A program made the translations under genes and the position numbers. DNA of 64,000 nucleotides from CALLPQ01 sp039819545 (GTDB taxonomy: Bacteria; Pseudomonadota; Alphaproteobacteria; Caulobacterales; Parvularculaceae): NCBI GenBank assembly GCA_039819545.1, contig JBCBRS010000005.1, positions 142,514-206,513 on the forward strand. Reading direction: 5' to 3'. The notes under the pieces were generated by a model, which was not told the DNA's origin, made no database searches, and was given only the letters and a program-made list of their open reading frames with translations. Positions 52,010-61,746 of the stretch are shown here, in pieces. Position 1 is the stretch's first letter, and every line of letters starts with the position of its first letter.

Positions 52010-52473
52010 GCGCGGCCCATGCGGTCCAACCCCAACTGGCGGCTGGCCTCGCCCAGAACGATGCCGGCGCTAACCACGAGGTTGAGTGATCGTGCCTGCG
52101 CGGTCATGGGGATAAAGAGGCGGTTGTGGGCTCTGGTGTGGACCGCGTCGGGGGCGCCGCTGCTTTCTCGGCCCATGAGAACCACATCACTGTCGCCAAA
52201 ACGATGGTCCCAGATCGGCTTGCTGGCCCTGGTTGTCATCAAGATGAGCCGCAGTTTGTCGCGCTCGATAAAGGCCTCGAAGTCAGCCCAGCTGGCATGC
52301 CGCGTGACCTCAGCGAGGTCTTCGTAATCCATGGCGACGCGGCGAATATCGCGGCTGGTAAGGGGAAAGCCGCAAGGCTCAATGATATCGAGCGGAACAC
52401 CGAAGCATGCGGCGAGGCGAATCGCTGCCCCCACATTGGGGGCCATATCAGGTTGGAAGAGGGCAAGGCGCAT
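52006..52473 (-). CDS. trmL: tRNA (cytidine(34)-2'-O)-methyltransferase TrmL
   Basis: This SPOUT-class methyltransferase modifies the wobble base of tRNA-Leu isoacceptors. At 155 residues it is of normal length. Conserved parts are ALFQPDMAPNVGAAIRLAACFG at the N-terminus, DVVLMGRESSGAPD and LFIPMTAQARSLNLVVSAGIVLGEA, which forms the SAM-binding trefoil knot. In alphaproteobacteria trmL is commonly found divergent from petABC, as here. Start: ATG at 52473. Confidence 0.94.
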   Translation of the reverse strand: MRLALFQPDMAPNVGAAIRLAACFGVPLDIIEPCGFPLTSRDIRRVAMDYEDLAEVTRHASWADFEAFIERDKLRLILMTTRASKPIWDHRFGDSDVVLMGRESSGAPDAVHTRAHNRLFIPMTAQARSLNLVVSAGIVLGEASRQLGLDRMGRA

Positions 52474-52728
52474 GGGCGAAACCCTTTGGGGGCGAATCGG
52501 TGTGGTGTTGATTACCGCAAGTGTCTATCGAATTCTGCCCAAGTCCAGGCATCAAAAACCGCCATTTCGTGCTTATATCTTAAGGGGACTTAGCCCGACG
52601 AAAACGCAGCGTCCGGCGGCGCGAAGCAAATTGTCGCGACGTCCTGTGGGTTAAGCAATTATGCTGGATTCCGTGAAACCAACATGTCAGAAGCCGCGTA
52701 CTCATTACAAAACGCAGTTGGTGATGAA

Positions 52729-53307
52729 ATGACAACAGAAACCGCTAATCAAGACGATGAACCGGGCCGCCGGGACTTTATCCATTTGCTGGCCGGCTCG
52801 GTGGCTGCCGTTGGCGCTGCTGGCGTCGTGTGGCCACTGGTTCAGCAAATGAACCCCGATGCCTCCGTTCTCGCGCTTTCCTCTACCGAGGTTGACCTGT
52901 CCGCCGTGGTCGAAGGCTCGGCGATCAAGGTGTTTTGGCGTGGCAAGCCAGTCTTTATCCGCCGCCGCACCGCAGCGGAAGTTGCCCAGGCCGAAGAGAC
53001 GCCTTTATCCGCGTTGAAAGATAAAGACGCCCGGAACGCCAATCTTGGCGGCAGCGCAGAGGCAACCGATGCCGACCGCCGCGTAAAGGCTGAATGGATG
53101 ATTGTCGTGGGCGTGTGTACGCACCTTGGCTGTATCCCGCTTGGCACCGACGATGGGGATACGCGCGGCGACTATAACGGCTGGTTCTGCCCCTGCCATG
53201 GATCGCATTACGACATTGCGGGCCGTGTCCGCAAAGGCCCGGCGCCGGAAAATCTTGAAGTGCCGCCCTATACCTTCCTGACCGATACAACAATTAAGAT
53301 AGGATAA
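52729..53307 (+). CDS. petA: Ubiquinol-cytochrome c reductase iron-sulfur (Rieske) subunit
   Basis: The Rieske protein carries electrons from ubiquinol to cytochrome c1 in complex III. It has GRRDFIHLLAGS before a single membrane anchor, consistent with Tat insertion. The 2Fe-2S ligands are in CTHLGC (130-135) and CPCHGSHYD (154-162), and GPAPENLEVPPY follows. ATG at 52729 (192 residues) has GGTGA upstream; ATG at 52684 would add 15 residues. It opens the petABC operon, 10 bp before petB. Confidence 0.95.
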   Translation: MTTETANQDDEPGRRDFIHLLAGSVAAVGAAGVVWPLVQQMNPDASVLALSSTEVDLSAVVEGSAIKVFWRGKPVFIRRRTAAEVAQAEETPLSALKDKDARNANLGGSAEATDADRRVKAEWMIVVGVCTHLGCIPLGTDDGDTRGDYNGWFCPCHGSHYDIAGRVRKGPAPENLEVPPYTFLTDTTIKIG

Positions 53308-53317
53308 GAGGACCATC

Positions 53318-54625
53318 ATGAGTCACGAATCCACCTACGTCCCCGGAACAGCCGTCGAGCGTTGGCTCGACAAACGCCTGCCTATTGTTCGGCTTGGCTA
53401 TGATAGTTTTGTGGACTTTCCCACACCGAAAAACCTGAATTACTGGTATACCTTTGGTGGTATTTTGGCGATCTGCCTTGTGGTTCAGATCGTCACCGGT
53501 GTCGTCCTCGCCATGCACTATACGGCCCATGTGGACCACGCCTTTGATAGCGTCGAAAAGATCATGCGTGACGTGAACTATGGTTGGCTTATGCGCTATG
53601 TGCATGCCAATGGGGCGTCGATGTTCTTCATCGCGGTCTATCTGCATATGTTCCGCGGTCTTTATTACGGATCTTACAAGGAACCACGAGAGGTTCTTTG
53701 GATACTTGGGGTTGTGATTTTTCTCTTGATGATGGCAACAGCCTTCATGGGCTATGTTCTGCCCTGGGGTCAGATGTCTTTTTGGGGGGCGACCGTGATT
53801 ACGTCGCTCTTCGGGGCGGTGCCGGTTGTTGGCGATAGCATCAAGACATTGTTGTGGGGTGGGTTCTCCGTTGATAATCCCACCTTGAACCGGTTCTTTA
53901 GCCTTCATTATCTGATGCCGTTCGCGATTGCTGGCGTCGTGGTACTGCACGTTTGGGCACTCCACATTCCAGGCAATAACAATCCCACCGGTCTCGATGT
54001 GAAATCGAAGAAAGATACGGTGCCCTTTCACCCGTATTACACAGTGAAAGACGGGTTTGCGATCGCCCTCTTTATGACGATGTTTGCGGTGTTTGTGTTC
54101 TACTTGCCAAACGCGCTTGGTCACCCGGACAACTACATCAAGGCTGACCCGCTCGTAACGCCAGCGCACATTGTTCCCGAGTGGTACTTCCTGCCCTTCT
54201 ACGCGATGTTGCGGGCAATCACATTCGACGTCCTGTTCATCCCGGCCAAACTTGGCGGTGTGATTGTGATGTTCTCGTCAATCCTTGTGCTGTTCGTCCT
54301 GCCATGGCTTGACACATCCAAAGTCCGGTCCATGCGGTACCGCCCGATTGCGAAACTGTGGTTCATTGTCTTTGTCATTGACTGCGTATTGTTGGGCTGG
54401 CTTGGTCAGAAGCCTGCCGAAGGGATTTATGTTTTCCTCTCGCAGCTGTCGACACTGTACTACTTTGCGTTTTTCCTCGTCATTCTGCCCTTGCTGGGTG
54501 TGATGGAAACGCCGTCGCCAATGCCAAAATCCATCGCGGACTCCGTTTTGAAAAAAGCGAAATCCGTGACGGCGCCGATTATCGACGGTGGTAGTGCGAA
54601 ACCAGAAGCAGTGCCTGCTGAATAG
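53318..54625 (+). CDS. petB: Cytochrome b subunit of the bc1 complex
   Basis: This 435-residue integral membrane protein with eight membrane helices holds the two b haems and the quinol and quinone sites. The haem ligands are in MRYVHANGASMFF plus YLHMFRGLYYGSYK, and LHYLMPF plus VVLHVWALH. The Qo site has the PEWYF motif (VPEWYFLPFYAM). A C-terminal extension after the last helix is usual in bacteria. SD-like AAGAGGA precedes the ATG at 53318. petC follows after about 45 bp. Confidence 0.97.
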   Translation: MSHESTYVPGTAVERWLDKRLPIVRLGYDSFVDFPTPKNLNYWYTFGGILAICLVVQIVTGVVLAMHYTAHVDHAFDSVEKIMRDVNYGWLMRYVHANGASMFFIAVYLHMFRGLYYGSYKEPREVLWILGVVIFLLMMATAFMGYVLPWGQMSFWGATVITSLFGAVPVVGDSIKTLLWGGFSVDNPTLNRFFSLHYLMPFAIAGVVVLHVWALHIPGNNNPTGLDVKSKKDTVPFHPYYTVKDGFAIALFMTMFAVFVFYLPNALGHPDNYIKADPLVTPAHIVPEWYFLPFYAMLRAITFDVLFIPAKLGGVIVMFSSILVLFVLPWLDTSKVRSMRYRPIAKLWFIVFVIDCVLLGWLGQKPAEGIYVFLSQLSTLYYFAFFLVILPLLGVMETPSPMPKSIADSVLKKAKSVTAPIIDGGSAKPEAVPAE

Positions 54626-54670
54626 CAGGCACTTGTTTACCCCTCCTTCTTCCGTTCAAGGATGATTACT

Positions 54671-55612
54671 ATGAAGAAAGTTACTGGTTTATCTCTGGTC
54701 CGCACCGTTGCGGGTGTTGCGGCGGTCCTGACACTCGCTGCAATGCCAAGTGCGGCGCTTGCCGCCGGTGGCAAAACCAAAGAGCTGAAGCACAATCACT
54801 GGGCGTTTGATGGCGTCTTTGGGAAATATGATAAAGAGGCCGTGCAGCGTGGCTGGCAGGTCTATAGCGAGGTCTGCTCCAACTGTCATTCCATCGAGCA
54901 GTTGTCTTTCCGTAATCTGGGCCAAAAAGGTGGACCATTCTATATGGAGCAATGCCCTCCCGGTGCGCCGGAGAGCCTTGATTGCTCAAACCCGAACGAT
55001 AATCCTGTGGTTCAAAAGATCGCTGAGGATTATAAGTTTCAGGTCACCGATGGCCCCGATGAATATGGTGATATGTTTGAGCGGGCACCGTCGTCGTCTG
55101 ATAAAATCCCCGGTCCGTACCCAAACAAGCAACTGGCGCGGGTCTCCAACAACGGCGCCTTGCCGCCTGATATGTCGCTCCTGGCAAAGGCGCGCCATCA
55201 CGGACCGGATTATATCTACAGCCTTCTGCAGGGGTATAAAGAAGTTCCCGACACCGTCGAAGTGGCACCAGGCCAGTACTATAACGAGTACTATCCCGGT
55301 GACATGTCTTTGCTGGTCAAAGAAGAATATCGCGACGAAGAAGGGCACATCCTCAAAGACGTGAAAGTCCCCTACGGCGGCGTTTTCGCCATGGCGCAGC
55401 CCATCTACGATGAGCAAGTTGACTATGCCGATGAAAGCGTACCCGAAACGATAGCGCAATATGCAAGCGACGTTTCCGAATTCCTTATGTGGGCGGCAGA
55501 GCCTAAGTTGGAAGCGCGTAAGCAGCTTGGCATGATGTCTGTTATCTATCTGTTGATCCTGTCGGGCTTGCTCTACTGGTCATACCGGGAAATCTGGTCG
55601 AAGGATCATTGA
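54671..55612 (+). CDS. petC: Cytochrome c1 subunit of the bc1 complex
   Basis: Cytochrome c1 accepts electrons from the Rieske protein and passes them to soluble cytochrome c. It has a signal peptide (core VAAVLTLAAMPSAALA), the haem-binding CSNCH (69-73), the acidic mid region usual in alphaproteobacteria, a likely Met axial ligand in PGDMSLLVKEEY, and a C-terminal anchor LGMMSVIYLLILSGLLYW. ATG at 54671 follows AAGGA at a better distance than the ATG at 54662. A terminator closes the operon downstream. Confidence 0.95.
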   Translation: MKKVTGLSLVRTVAGVAAVLTLAAMPSAALAAGGKTKELKHNHWAFDGVFGKYDKEAVQRGWQVYSEVCSNCHSIEQLSFRNLGQKGGPFYMEQCPPGAPESLDCSNPNDNPVVQKIAEDYKFQVTDGPDEYGDMFERAPSSSDKIPGPYPNKQLARVSNNGALPPDMSLLAKARHHGPDYIYSLLQGYKEVPDTVEVAPGQYYNEYYPGDMSLLVKEEYRDEEGHILKDVKVPYGGVFAMAQPIYDEQVDYADESVPETIAQYASDVSEFLMWAAEPKLEARKQLGMMSVIYLLILSGLLYWSYREIWSKDH

Positions 55613-55690
55613 TCTACGCCAGATGAGAGGTCGTTTTTGGGGCTTGGTAAATGCGCCCTTTCGATCTTTGCTGACAATCAATCGACTTCG

Positions 55691-55717
55691 AAGCGGGCTT
55701 TTTAAGCCCGCTTTTTT
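55691..55717 (+). terminator. Rho-independent terminator of petABC
   Basis: AAGCGGGCTT (55691-55700) pairs with AAGCCCGCTT (55704-55713) around a short T-rich loop, followed by a T run to 55717. It lies about 80 bp beyond the petC stop. Confidence 0.95.
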
Positions 55718-55764
55718 ATTGATGGTGCGGGGGCTGGGAAGACAACGCAACAGGATGGTCGTCC

Positions 55765-56310
55765 ATGACTTCGCTTAGCACATTGATGGCCATCTCCATG
55801 CTTTTTGTCGGTGTCGGCTATCCCCCGCCCAGTGAGCGTGATGTGCTGGAGGTGATGCAGCGGCGTTTTCATGTGGGGCTGGGCGGGTTTTTGGACCCGT
55901 TTGAGCACACCGAAAGCTATGAGCTGTTGTTCAATAACTACCCGGTTGATGTGTCGCTTCTCAGCTGTGAGCCCTATATCGGCCTCGTGGGGGACCCGAA
56001 ATATCGGGCGGACCAGCATCGCAATGGCTATAATTGCCTGATCGAGATGCACTCCTACGCGGTACCGGCGTTCAAGCTTTATGGTGTTTTCGTCTATACC
56101 GGAACGCAGTGGCGGTATACGGGCGAAGATAAACCGCGCAGTATCCGCCCGCAGGAATTTCTCAATCGCAAGCATTCGCGCGGGCGTGGCCGGTTTATCC
56201 TGAAGCCGGGTTCACTGCCTTATAATGGCTTTCCGTCAGACCCCCTTAACGACGTGCCATCGCCCTATGATGACCTCCTGACCATCGACCCAATAACGAC
56301 GCCGTTTTAA
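55765..56310 (+). CDS. Hypothetical exported or membrane-associated protein
   Basis: This 181-residue protein begins with a short hydrophobic stretch (STLMAISMLFVGVGY), which could be a signal peptide or anchor. The rest is polar and aromatic, with two cysteines (LLSCEPYIG, NGYNCLIEM), DEEP-like acidic turns and a Pro-rich end (PLNDVPSPYDDLL). No family is recognised. It follows the petABC terminator and precedes zwf by about 190 bp, so it is probably a single-gene unit. The open frame, start position and codon pattern support a real gene. Confidence 0.65.
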   Translation: MTSLSTLMAISMLFVGVGYPPPSERDVLEVMQRRFHVGLGGFLDPFEHTESYELLFNNYPVDVSLLSCEPYIGLVGDPKYRADQHRNGYNCLIEMHSYAVPAFKLYGVFVYTGTQWRYTGEDKPRSIRPQEFLNRKHSRGRGRFILKPGSLPYNGFPSDPLNDVPSPYDDLLTIDPITTPF

Positions 56311-56496
56311 GGCCGGAATTAGCGGCAGGTCGTGCCCTTGTTGCGCCCGGAGAAACGCCGCACGATGACCTCACGAAAATCTCGTGGCCAGCCGCTTGCG
56401 TCTCGGCAAAAAACCTTGGTAGCTAGCCCGTGAAAGAATGGGTTCGCAGGCGTACCGCGTGACGGGGCCCAAGGTACCTGGCAGAAAGAGGCAGGC

Positions 56497-57990
56497 ATGG
56501 CTCAGGAGAAAACCGCCTCGGCGCAGCTGATCCCGGTTACCAGTTTCGATCTTGTGGTTTTCGGTGCGGCTGGTGATCTGGCGCTGCGCAAGTTGGTGCC
56601 ATCACTCTTCCACCGCTGGCGCGATGGTCAGATCCCGCCTGACTCGCGGATTGTGGGCGCCTCCCGAACGGCGCTCAGCCATGATGACTATCGCGCGCTG
56701 GCGCTGTCGAGTTTTGATAAGTTTTACCCCGATGAGACCATCGACCCGCAGGAGTGGGCGCGCTTTGCCGAGCAGCTTTTCTATGTGGAACTCGATGCCA
56801 TGGACAAGGCCAGCGACTGGCCCGCGCTCAAAGCGTTGCTGGACCCACACGGCAATCGCCAACGGATATTTTATCTTGCGCTGCCGCCGTCGCTTTATGG
56901 CGGCGTGTGCCAGAACCTGCAGCAACAAGGGGTAAAATCGCCGGGCGCACGCATCGTTCTTGAAAAACCCATCGGAAAAGATCTCGGGTCGGCGCGGGCC
57001 GTCAATGATGCCGTCGGCGCGGTATTCGACGAAGACTCAATCTTCCGTATCGATCATTATCTTGGTAAGGAAACTGTCCAGAACCTCATCGTTCTGCGGT
57101 TTATGAATTCTCTTTTTGAGCCCGTTTGGAATGCAAATGTCATCGATCATATCGAGATTACCGTTGCCGAGGCGATCGGCGCTGGCGGGCGAGCGAGTTA
57201 CTATGACAAGGCTGGCGCCCTACGCGATATGGTGCAGAACCATTTGCTCCAGCTTCTGTGCCTTGTGGCCATGGAGCCTCCGCTGGACCTCAACCCCGAT
57301 ACGGTGCGCGACGAGAAGATCAAAGTGCTCAAGGCATTGCGGCCGATTACACCGCAAACTGTTCGCGACAACACAGTACGCGGACAATATGCGAGTGGAG
57401 CCAGCGACGGCGCCGCCGTTCCGGGGTATGCAGAGGAACTGGGTGATCAGTCGGAAACCGAAACCTTTGTGGCGATCCGTGCCAATATTGATAATTGGCG
57501 CTGGCGCGGCCTGCCGATTTATCTGCGCACCGGTAAACGGATGACCGCACGCCGGTCGGAAATCATCATCCAATTCAAAAATGTGGCGCATCCGCTAATC
57601 CCTGCAGGCCGTGATGATGTGGAGCCGGTCCGTCTCGTCATCCGCCTGCAACCCGATGAGGGGATGCGCCTGATGGTCATGACCAAGGATCCCGGCCCCG
57701 GCGGAATGCGCCTGCGGTATGTGCCCCTGAACCTCAGCTACGCCGATGCGTTCGAGGCACGCTATCCCGATGCCTATGAGCGTTTGCTTATGGCTGTGGT
57801 GCGCGGAGATCTTGCGCTCTTCATGCGCCGTGATGAGGTGGAGGCCGCGTGGAAATGGGTTGACGGTATTCTTGAGGCGTGGTCCGAGGATAAAACGCCG
57901 ACGCACGCCTATGCGGCGGGTACGGATGGTCCTGCGCAAGCTTCTATGTTGCTCGATCGTGATGGCCGGAGCTGGTTTGATGGCCGGTAG
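56497..57990 (+). CDS. zwf: Glucose-6-phosphate 1-dehydrogenase
   Basis: Zwf oxidises glucose 6-phosphate to 6-phosphogluconolactone with NADP or NAD. The N-terminal FGAAGDLALRKL is the nucleotide-binding GxxGDL motif, the active-site RIDHYLGKE lies near residues 185-192, and LRTGKRM is in the C-terminal half. At 497 residues the length is normal. It is the first gene of the zwf-pgl-edd-glk cluster; pgl begins inside its last 11 bases. About 185 bp without other genes lie upstream and should hold the operon promoter. Confidence 0.97.
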   Translation: MAQEKTASAQLIPVTSFDLVVFGAAGDLALRKLVPSLFHRWRDGQIPPDSRIVGASRTALSHDDYRALALSSFDKFYPDETIDPQEWARFAEQLFYVELDAMDKASDWPALKALLDPHGNRQRIFYLALPPSLYGGVCQNLQQQGVKSPGARIVLEKPIGKDLGSARAVNDAVGAVFDEDSIFRIDHYLGKETVQNLIVLRFMNSLFEPVWNANVIDHIEITVAEAIGAGGRASYYDKAGALRDMVQNHLLQLLCLVAMEPPLDLNPDTVRDEKIKVLKALRPITPQTVRDNTVRGQYASGASDGAAVPGYAEELGDQSETETFVAIRANIDNWRWRGLPIYLRTGKRMTARRSEIIIQFKNVAHPLIPAGRDDVEPVRLVIRLQPDEGMRLMVMTKDPGPGGMRLRYVPLNLSYADAFEARYPDAYERLLMAVVRGDLALFMRRDEVEAAWKWVDGILEAWSEDKTPTHAYAAGTDGPAQASMLLDRDGRSWFDGR

Positions 57991-58735
57991 GTCTTTGCCC
58001 AGCAGTTCATTGCCCAGCCTGGTCTGTTTTGACAATGGCGCGGCCATGGCGGCGCGTGTTGCTGATCTTGTCGGTAATGCGCTCATGGCCGGGATGTATG
58101 ACCGCAATGGCGACGCGGCTCGGCCAACCGGACGGCTGCTTGTTTCAGGTGGCTCGACGCCAGCGGCGCTCTATAAGGTTCTGGCAGGGCGGTCCCTACC
58201 ATGGCAAGATATTGAGGTGGGTCTTGTGGACGAACGCTGGGTTTCTCCCTCCGTAAAGGGATCAAATGAAGCGTTTGTTCGCGAAACCCTGTTGACCGAT
58301 AAGGCCAGGCCCGCGCGATTTATGGGTATGTGGGGGGATGTGCCGAACCCCGGCGCGGCTGCCGCCGGCGTGGCGGCGGATTATGCATCATTTTCGGCGA
58401 GTGATTGCGTTATCCTCGGAATGGGAACCGACGGGCACACCGCGTCCTGGTTTCCCCACGCACAAGGGCTTGACCAGGCCCTTGATGACAGCGGCGACGC
58501 GCCCATCATCTCGCCCATCCGGGCTCAGGAAAGCGCCGTGACGGGGCCATTTCTTGATCGCATGACCGTCACCCTCCGGACCATTCGCGCTGCGCGGGTT
58601 TGCATTCTGTTACTGGCGGGAAATGAAAAAAAGGCGGTATACGAACAGGCGCTCACAGCATCATCGGCATCGGCGATGCCGGTCCTAGCCCTGTTAAAGG
58701 CGCGCCCGGATCTTTGGGTATGCTGGGCGCCTTAA
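57980..58735 (+). CDS. pgl: 6-phosphogluconolactonase
   Basis: Pgl hydrolyses 6-phosphogluconolactone to 6-phosphogluconate. The 251-residue protein has the SugarP-isomerase-like fold signatures LLVSGGSTPAALY, VGLVDERWVSPSVKGSN and CVILGMGTDGHTASWFP. The start is the ATG at 57980, overlapping the end of zwf by 11 bases in another frame, which suggests coupling. The frame open further upstream inside zwf is not coding for Pgl. edd follows after 36 bp. Confidence 0.95.
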   Translation: MAGRSLPSSSLPSLVCFDNGAAMAARVADLVGNALMAGMYDRNGDAARPTGRLLVSGGSTPAALYKVLAGRSLPWQDIEVGLVDERWVSPSVKGSNEAFVRETLLTDKARPARFMGMWGDVPNPGAAAAGVAADYASFSASDCVILGMGTDGHTASWFPHAQGLDQALDDSGDAPIISPIRAQESAVTGPFLDRMTVTLRTIRAARVCILLLAGNEKKAVYEQALTASSASAMPVLALLKARPDLWVCWAP

Positions 58736-58771
58736 CACTTGAAAAACGAGCGCAGATAAAGGAGGCCAAAG

Positions 58772-60616
58772 ATGGCAGAGCTTCATCCGGTATTTGCCCG
58801 CGTGACCGAGCGAGTACGCGAACGCAGCCGGGAGAGCCGGTCGCGTTATGAAGCGCAAATGCGTGCCGCGGCGCAGGCCGGGCCGCATCGCACATCCGTT
58901 TCCTGCGGCAATCTTGCCCATGCGGCGGCAGCGTGCGGGCCGCAAGACAAAAAGCGCCTTGCGAAGGGCGATGGGCCCAACATCGCCATTGTCACCGCCT
59001 ATAATGACATGTTGTCCGCCCACCAACCATTGGGAGACTATCCCGATATCATCAAGGCAACGCTGCGCGAGATAGATGCCACAGCACAAATCGCTGGCGG
59101 CGTGCCCGCCATGTGCGATGGGGTGACACAAGGCATGCCCGGCATGGACCTGTCGCTATTTTCCCGCGATGTGATTGCCATGGCGACCGCCGTGTCGTTG
59201 TCCCACAATGTGTTTGATGGGGCTATCATGCTTGGCGTCTGCGATAAAATTGTGCCGGGGCTGTTTATGGGTGCGGCGCGCTTTGGCCACCTGCCCATTG
59301 CTTTTTTGCCTGCGGGGCCCATGGCGTCAGGTCTTTCCAATGATGAAAAAGTCCGGGTGCGTCAGGCCTATGCGGCGGGCGATGTGGGCCGCGATCACTT
59401 GCTGGAGGCGGAGAGTGCCAGTTACCATTCGCCCGGTACCTGTACGTTCTATGGAACCGCAAACTCTAACCAGATGATGATGGAGATTATGGGCCTGCAT
59501 GTGCCGGGATCGGCCTTTGTTAATCCGGGTACGCCGTTACGTGATGCCTATGTGCGGGAGACCGCGCGCCATGTGGCCGGTGCCACGGCATTGGGCCACA
59601 ATTACATTCCCTTCTTTGAAGTTATCGACGAACGCGCAATCCTTAACGCTATTGTGGGGTTGCACGCCACGGGGGGATCAACAAACCATACGATCCATCT
59701 CATTGCCATGGCCCGTGCGGTTGGCGTTCACCTTAACTGGGATGATCTGTCTGACCTTTCCGCGGTGACCCCGACCTTGAGCAGGATTTATCCCAACGGG
59801 TCAGCGGATGTGAACCATTTCCATGCCGCGGGGGGCCTTGGTTTTGTGATCCGGGAACTGATCGATCATGGCCTTTTGCATGGCGATGTGAAAACTCTCG
59901 TCGGCGAGGGGCTACGTAACTATGCCGTGGACGGTCATCTTGATGGGGACCGCTCTGGCCATTTGCGGTTTGAACCCGCGTTGGCGCAGTCGGCTGATCC
60001 AGAAATTGTTCGCCCGGCCAGCAATCCTGTCTCGCCAACAGGCGGGCTTGTTCTTTTGTCCGGTAATGTGGGGCGAGCGGTGATCAAGATTTCCGCCGTC
60101 GCACCCGCTCACCGAACGATCACGGCCCCGGCCATCGTCTTTGAAAGTCAGCAGGACCTTATGGACAGGTTCAAGGCCGGTGCACTGGAGCGCGACTTTA
60201 TTGCGGTCCTGCCTTTTCAGGGGCCAAAGGCAAACGGTATGCCCGAATTGCATAAGCTCAATCCGCCTCTCGGTGTGCTTCAGCAAAAAGGGTTCAAGGT
60301 CGCGCTTGTTACCGATGGGCGCATGTCGGGGGCAAGCGGCAAGGTACCGTCGGCAATTCATCTGACGCCCGAAGCGCTCGACGGCGGAATGATCGCCCGA
60401 TTACGCGATGGGGATATGATGACCCTGGATGCGGAGGCGGGAACATTAAGCGTCGCGGTTGAGGCCGATGTTCTGGCCGCGCGTGCGCTACCGACACCTA
60501 ATCTTGATACAGAGCGTTGGGGCACTGGCCGGGAGCTTTTTGCCGGGCTACGCGCGCTCGTCACCGGGGCGGAGGAGGGGGCCATGACCCTCGCCCTGCA
60601 AGAGCAGGCCCAATGA
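58772..60616 (+). CDS. edd: Phosphogluconate dehydratase
   Basis: Edd dehydrates 6-phosphogluconate to KDPG, the first committed step of the Entner-Doudoroff pathway. It is a 614-residue 4Fe-4S protein of the IlvD/Edd family, with AYNDMLSAHQPLGDYP, GGVPAMCDGVTQGMPGMDLSLFSRD, the GVCDKIVPGL cysteine, YHSPGTCTFYGTANSNQMMME and HATGGSTNHTIHLIAMA. GGGRMSGASGK-like sequence occurs near the C-terminus. AAAGGAGG is an excellent ribosome binding site before the ATG at 58772. It overlaps glk by ATGA. Confidence 0.97.
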   Translation: MAELHPVFARVTERVRERSRESRSRYEAQMRAAAQAGPHRTSVSCGNLAHAAAACGPQDKKRLAKGDGPNIAIVTAYNDMLSAHQPLGDYPDIIKATLREIDATAQIAGGVPAMCDGVTQGMPGMDLSLFSRDVIAMATAVSLSHNVFDGAIMLGVCDKIVPGLFMGAARFGHLPIAFLPAGPMASGLSNDEKVRVRQAYAAGDVGRDHLLEAESASYHSPGTCTFYGTANSNQMMMEIMGLHVPGSAFVNPGTPLRDAYVRETARHVAGATALGHNYIPFFEVIDERAILNAIVGLHATGGSTNHTIHLIAMARAVGVHLNWDDLSDLSAVTPTLSRIYPNGSADVNHFHAAGGLGFVIRELIDHGLLHGDVKTLVGEGLRNYAVDGHLDGDRSGHLRFEPALAQSADPEIVRPASNPVSPTGGLVLLSGNVGRAVIKISAVAPAHRTITAPAIVFESQQDLMDRFKAGALERDFIAVLPFQGPKANGMPELHKLNPPLGVLQQKGFKVALVTDGRMSGASGKVPSAIHLTPEALDGGMIARLRDGDMMTLDAEAGTLSVAVEADVLAARALPTPNLDTERWGTGRELFAGLRALVTGAEEGAMTLALQEQAQ

Positions 60617-61587
60617 CGAACACGGACGCAATCCTTGTCGCCGATATTGGCGGCACCAATGCGCGTTTTTCCGTGGCGCGGCCGGGGCCCGCGGGCGCAA
60701 ATAACCTCCTCCTCGAGAACAGCCGGACGTTTCGCGCGGAGGATTTTGAAACCGTGCGCGATGCCGCCGACGCGTTTCTTGAATCGATCACGGAAAAACC
60801 GGCCCGCGCCTGTTTTGCCGTGGCGGGGCCGGTCGATGCGGCGGTCATCAGGTTCACAAATTCCCCGTGGCAGATTGATCGCGCGCGCATCCGTGACGGC
60901 CTGAAGCTTGATCAGTTCCATGTGGTCAATGATTTTGAGGCCTTGGCCTGCGGTATCGGCACTCTGAGTGAGGGGGACACGGTTTGTGTCCATGACGCGC
61001 CGGGTGATCCGGCAGCGCCAACCCTTGTTCTCGGGCCGGGTACCGGTTTGGGTCAGGCATTGTTGGTCCCCATGGACGGTGAGACCCTCGTCATCGCGAC
61101 GGAGGGAGGGCACAAGACTTTCGCGCCGCGTACGGATGAACAGGTTGAGGTGATGCGCTTTATTGCCCGCGAACATCCGCGCGTTTCGGTTGAGCGGCTC
61201 TTGTCTGGCCGGGGCCTCGTCAATATTCACCGGGCCCTGTGCGCAATTTCAGGCACAAAGCGAATATCCCTGCAGGCCGATGAGATTACACGCGCTGCCA
61301 TTGAGGAGACCTATCCCATAGCCCAGCGGGCCGTGGCGCTTTTTTGCGCGATCCTGGGTGATGTGGCTGGCGATGCGGTGTTGAGTAGCGGGGCGCGGGG
61401 CGGTGTTATGCTCGGCGGCGGTATCCTCCCGCGCATTAAAGACTTGTTTCTGGCCAGTGATTTCGCTGCCCATTTTACCGATAAAGGGCGTATGCGTCCT
61501 TATCTGGAGGGGGTGCCAGTGCGCTTGATCATGCGCGATGGCGTTGCCCTATTGGGGGCGGGGGCCCTTGCTTTGAAGGCGCGCTGA
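60613..61587 (+). CDS. glk: Glucokinase
   Basis: Glk phosphorylates intracellular glucose with ATP, feeding zwf. The 324-residue protein of the proteobacterial glucokinase family shows ADIGGTNARFSVA (phosphate 1), VNDFEALACGI, LGPGTGLGQALLVP and ATEGGHKTFAP, with GGVMLGGGILPRI near the C-terminus. Its ATG at 60613 overlaps the edd stop (ATGA). Presence of glk in place of a sugar PTS gene fits glucose uptake as free sugar. eda is not in the window. Confidence 0.96.
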   Translation: MTNTDAILVADIGGTNARFSVARPGPAGANNLLLENSRTFRAEDFETVRDAADAFLESITEKPARACFAVAGPVDAAVIRFTNSPWQIDRARIRDGLKLDQFHVVNDFEALACGIGTLSEGDTVCVHDAPGDPAAPTLVLGPGTGLGQALLVPMDGETLVIATEGGHKTFAPRTDEQVEVMRFIAREHPRVSVERLLSGRGLVNIHRALCAISGTKRISLQADEITRAAIEETYPIAQRAVALFCAILGDVAGDAVLSSGARGGVMLGGGILPRIKDLFLASDFAAHFTDKGRMRPYLEGVPVRLIMRDGVALLGAGALALKAR

Positions 61588-61746
61588 AGACAACCCAAGG
61601 GTTACGGACGACGCTTGGAAACCCGCTTCTCAATGGGCTGCCGCGACATTTTCACACGATGACCGCCTTCTTGCCCGCTACCGGTGTTTCCCTGCTGGCG
61701 AAGCGTTTATTGAGAGAGCGCGCGAAAAAAAGGACACCCCTATCCC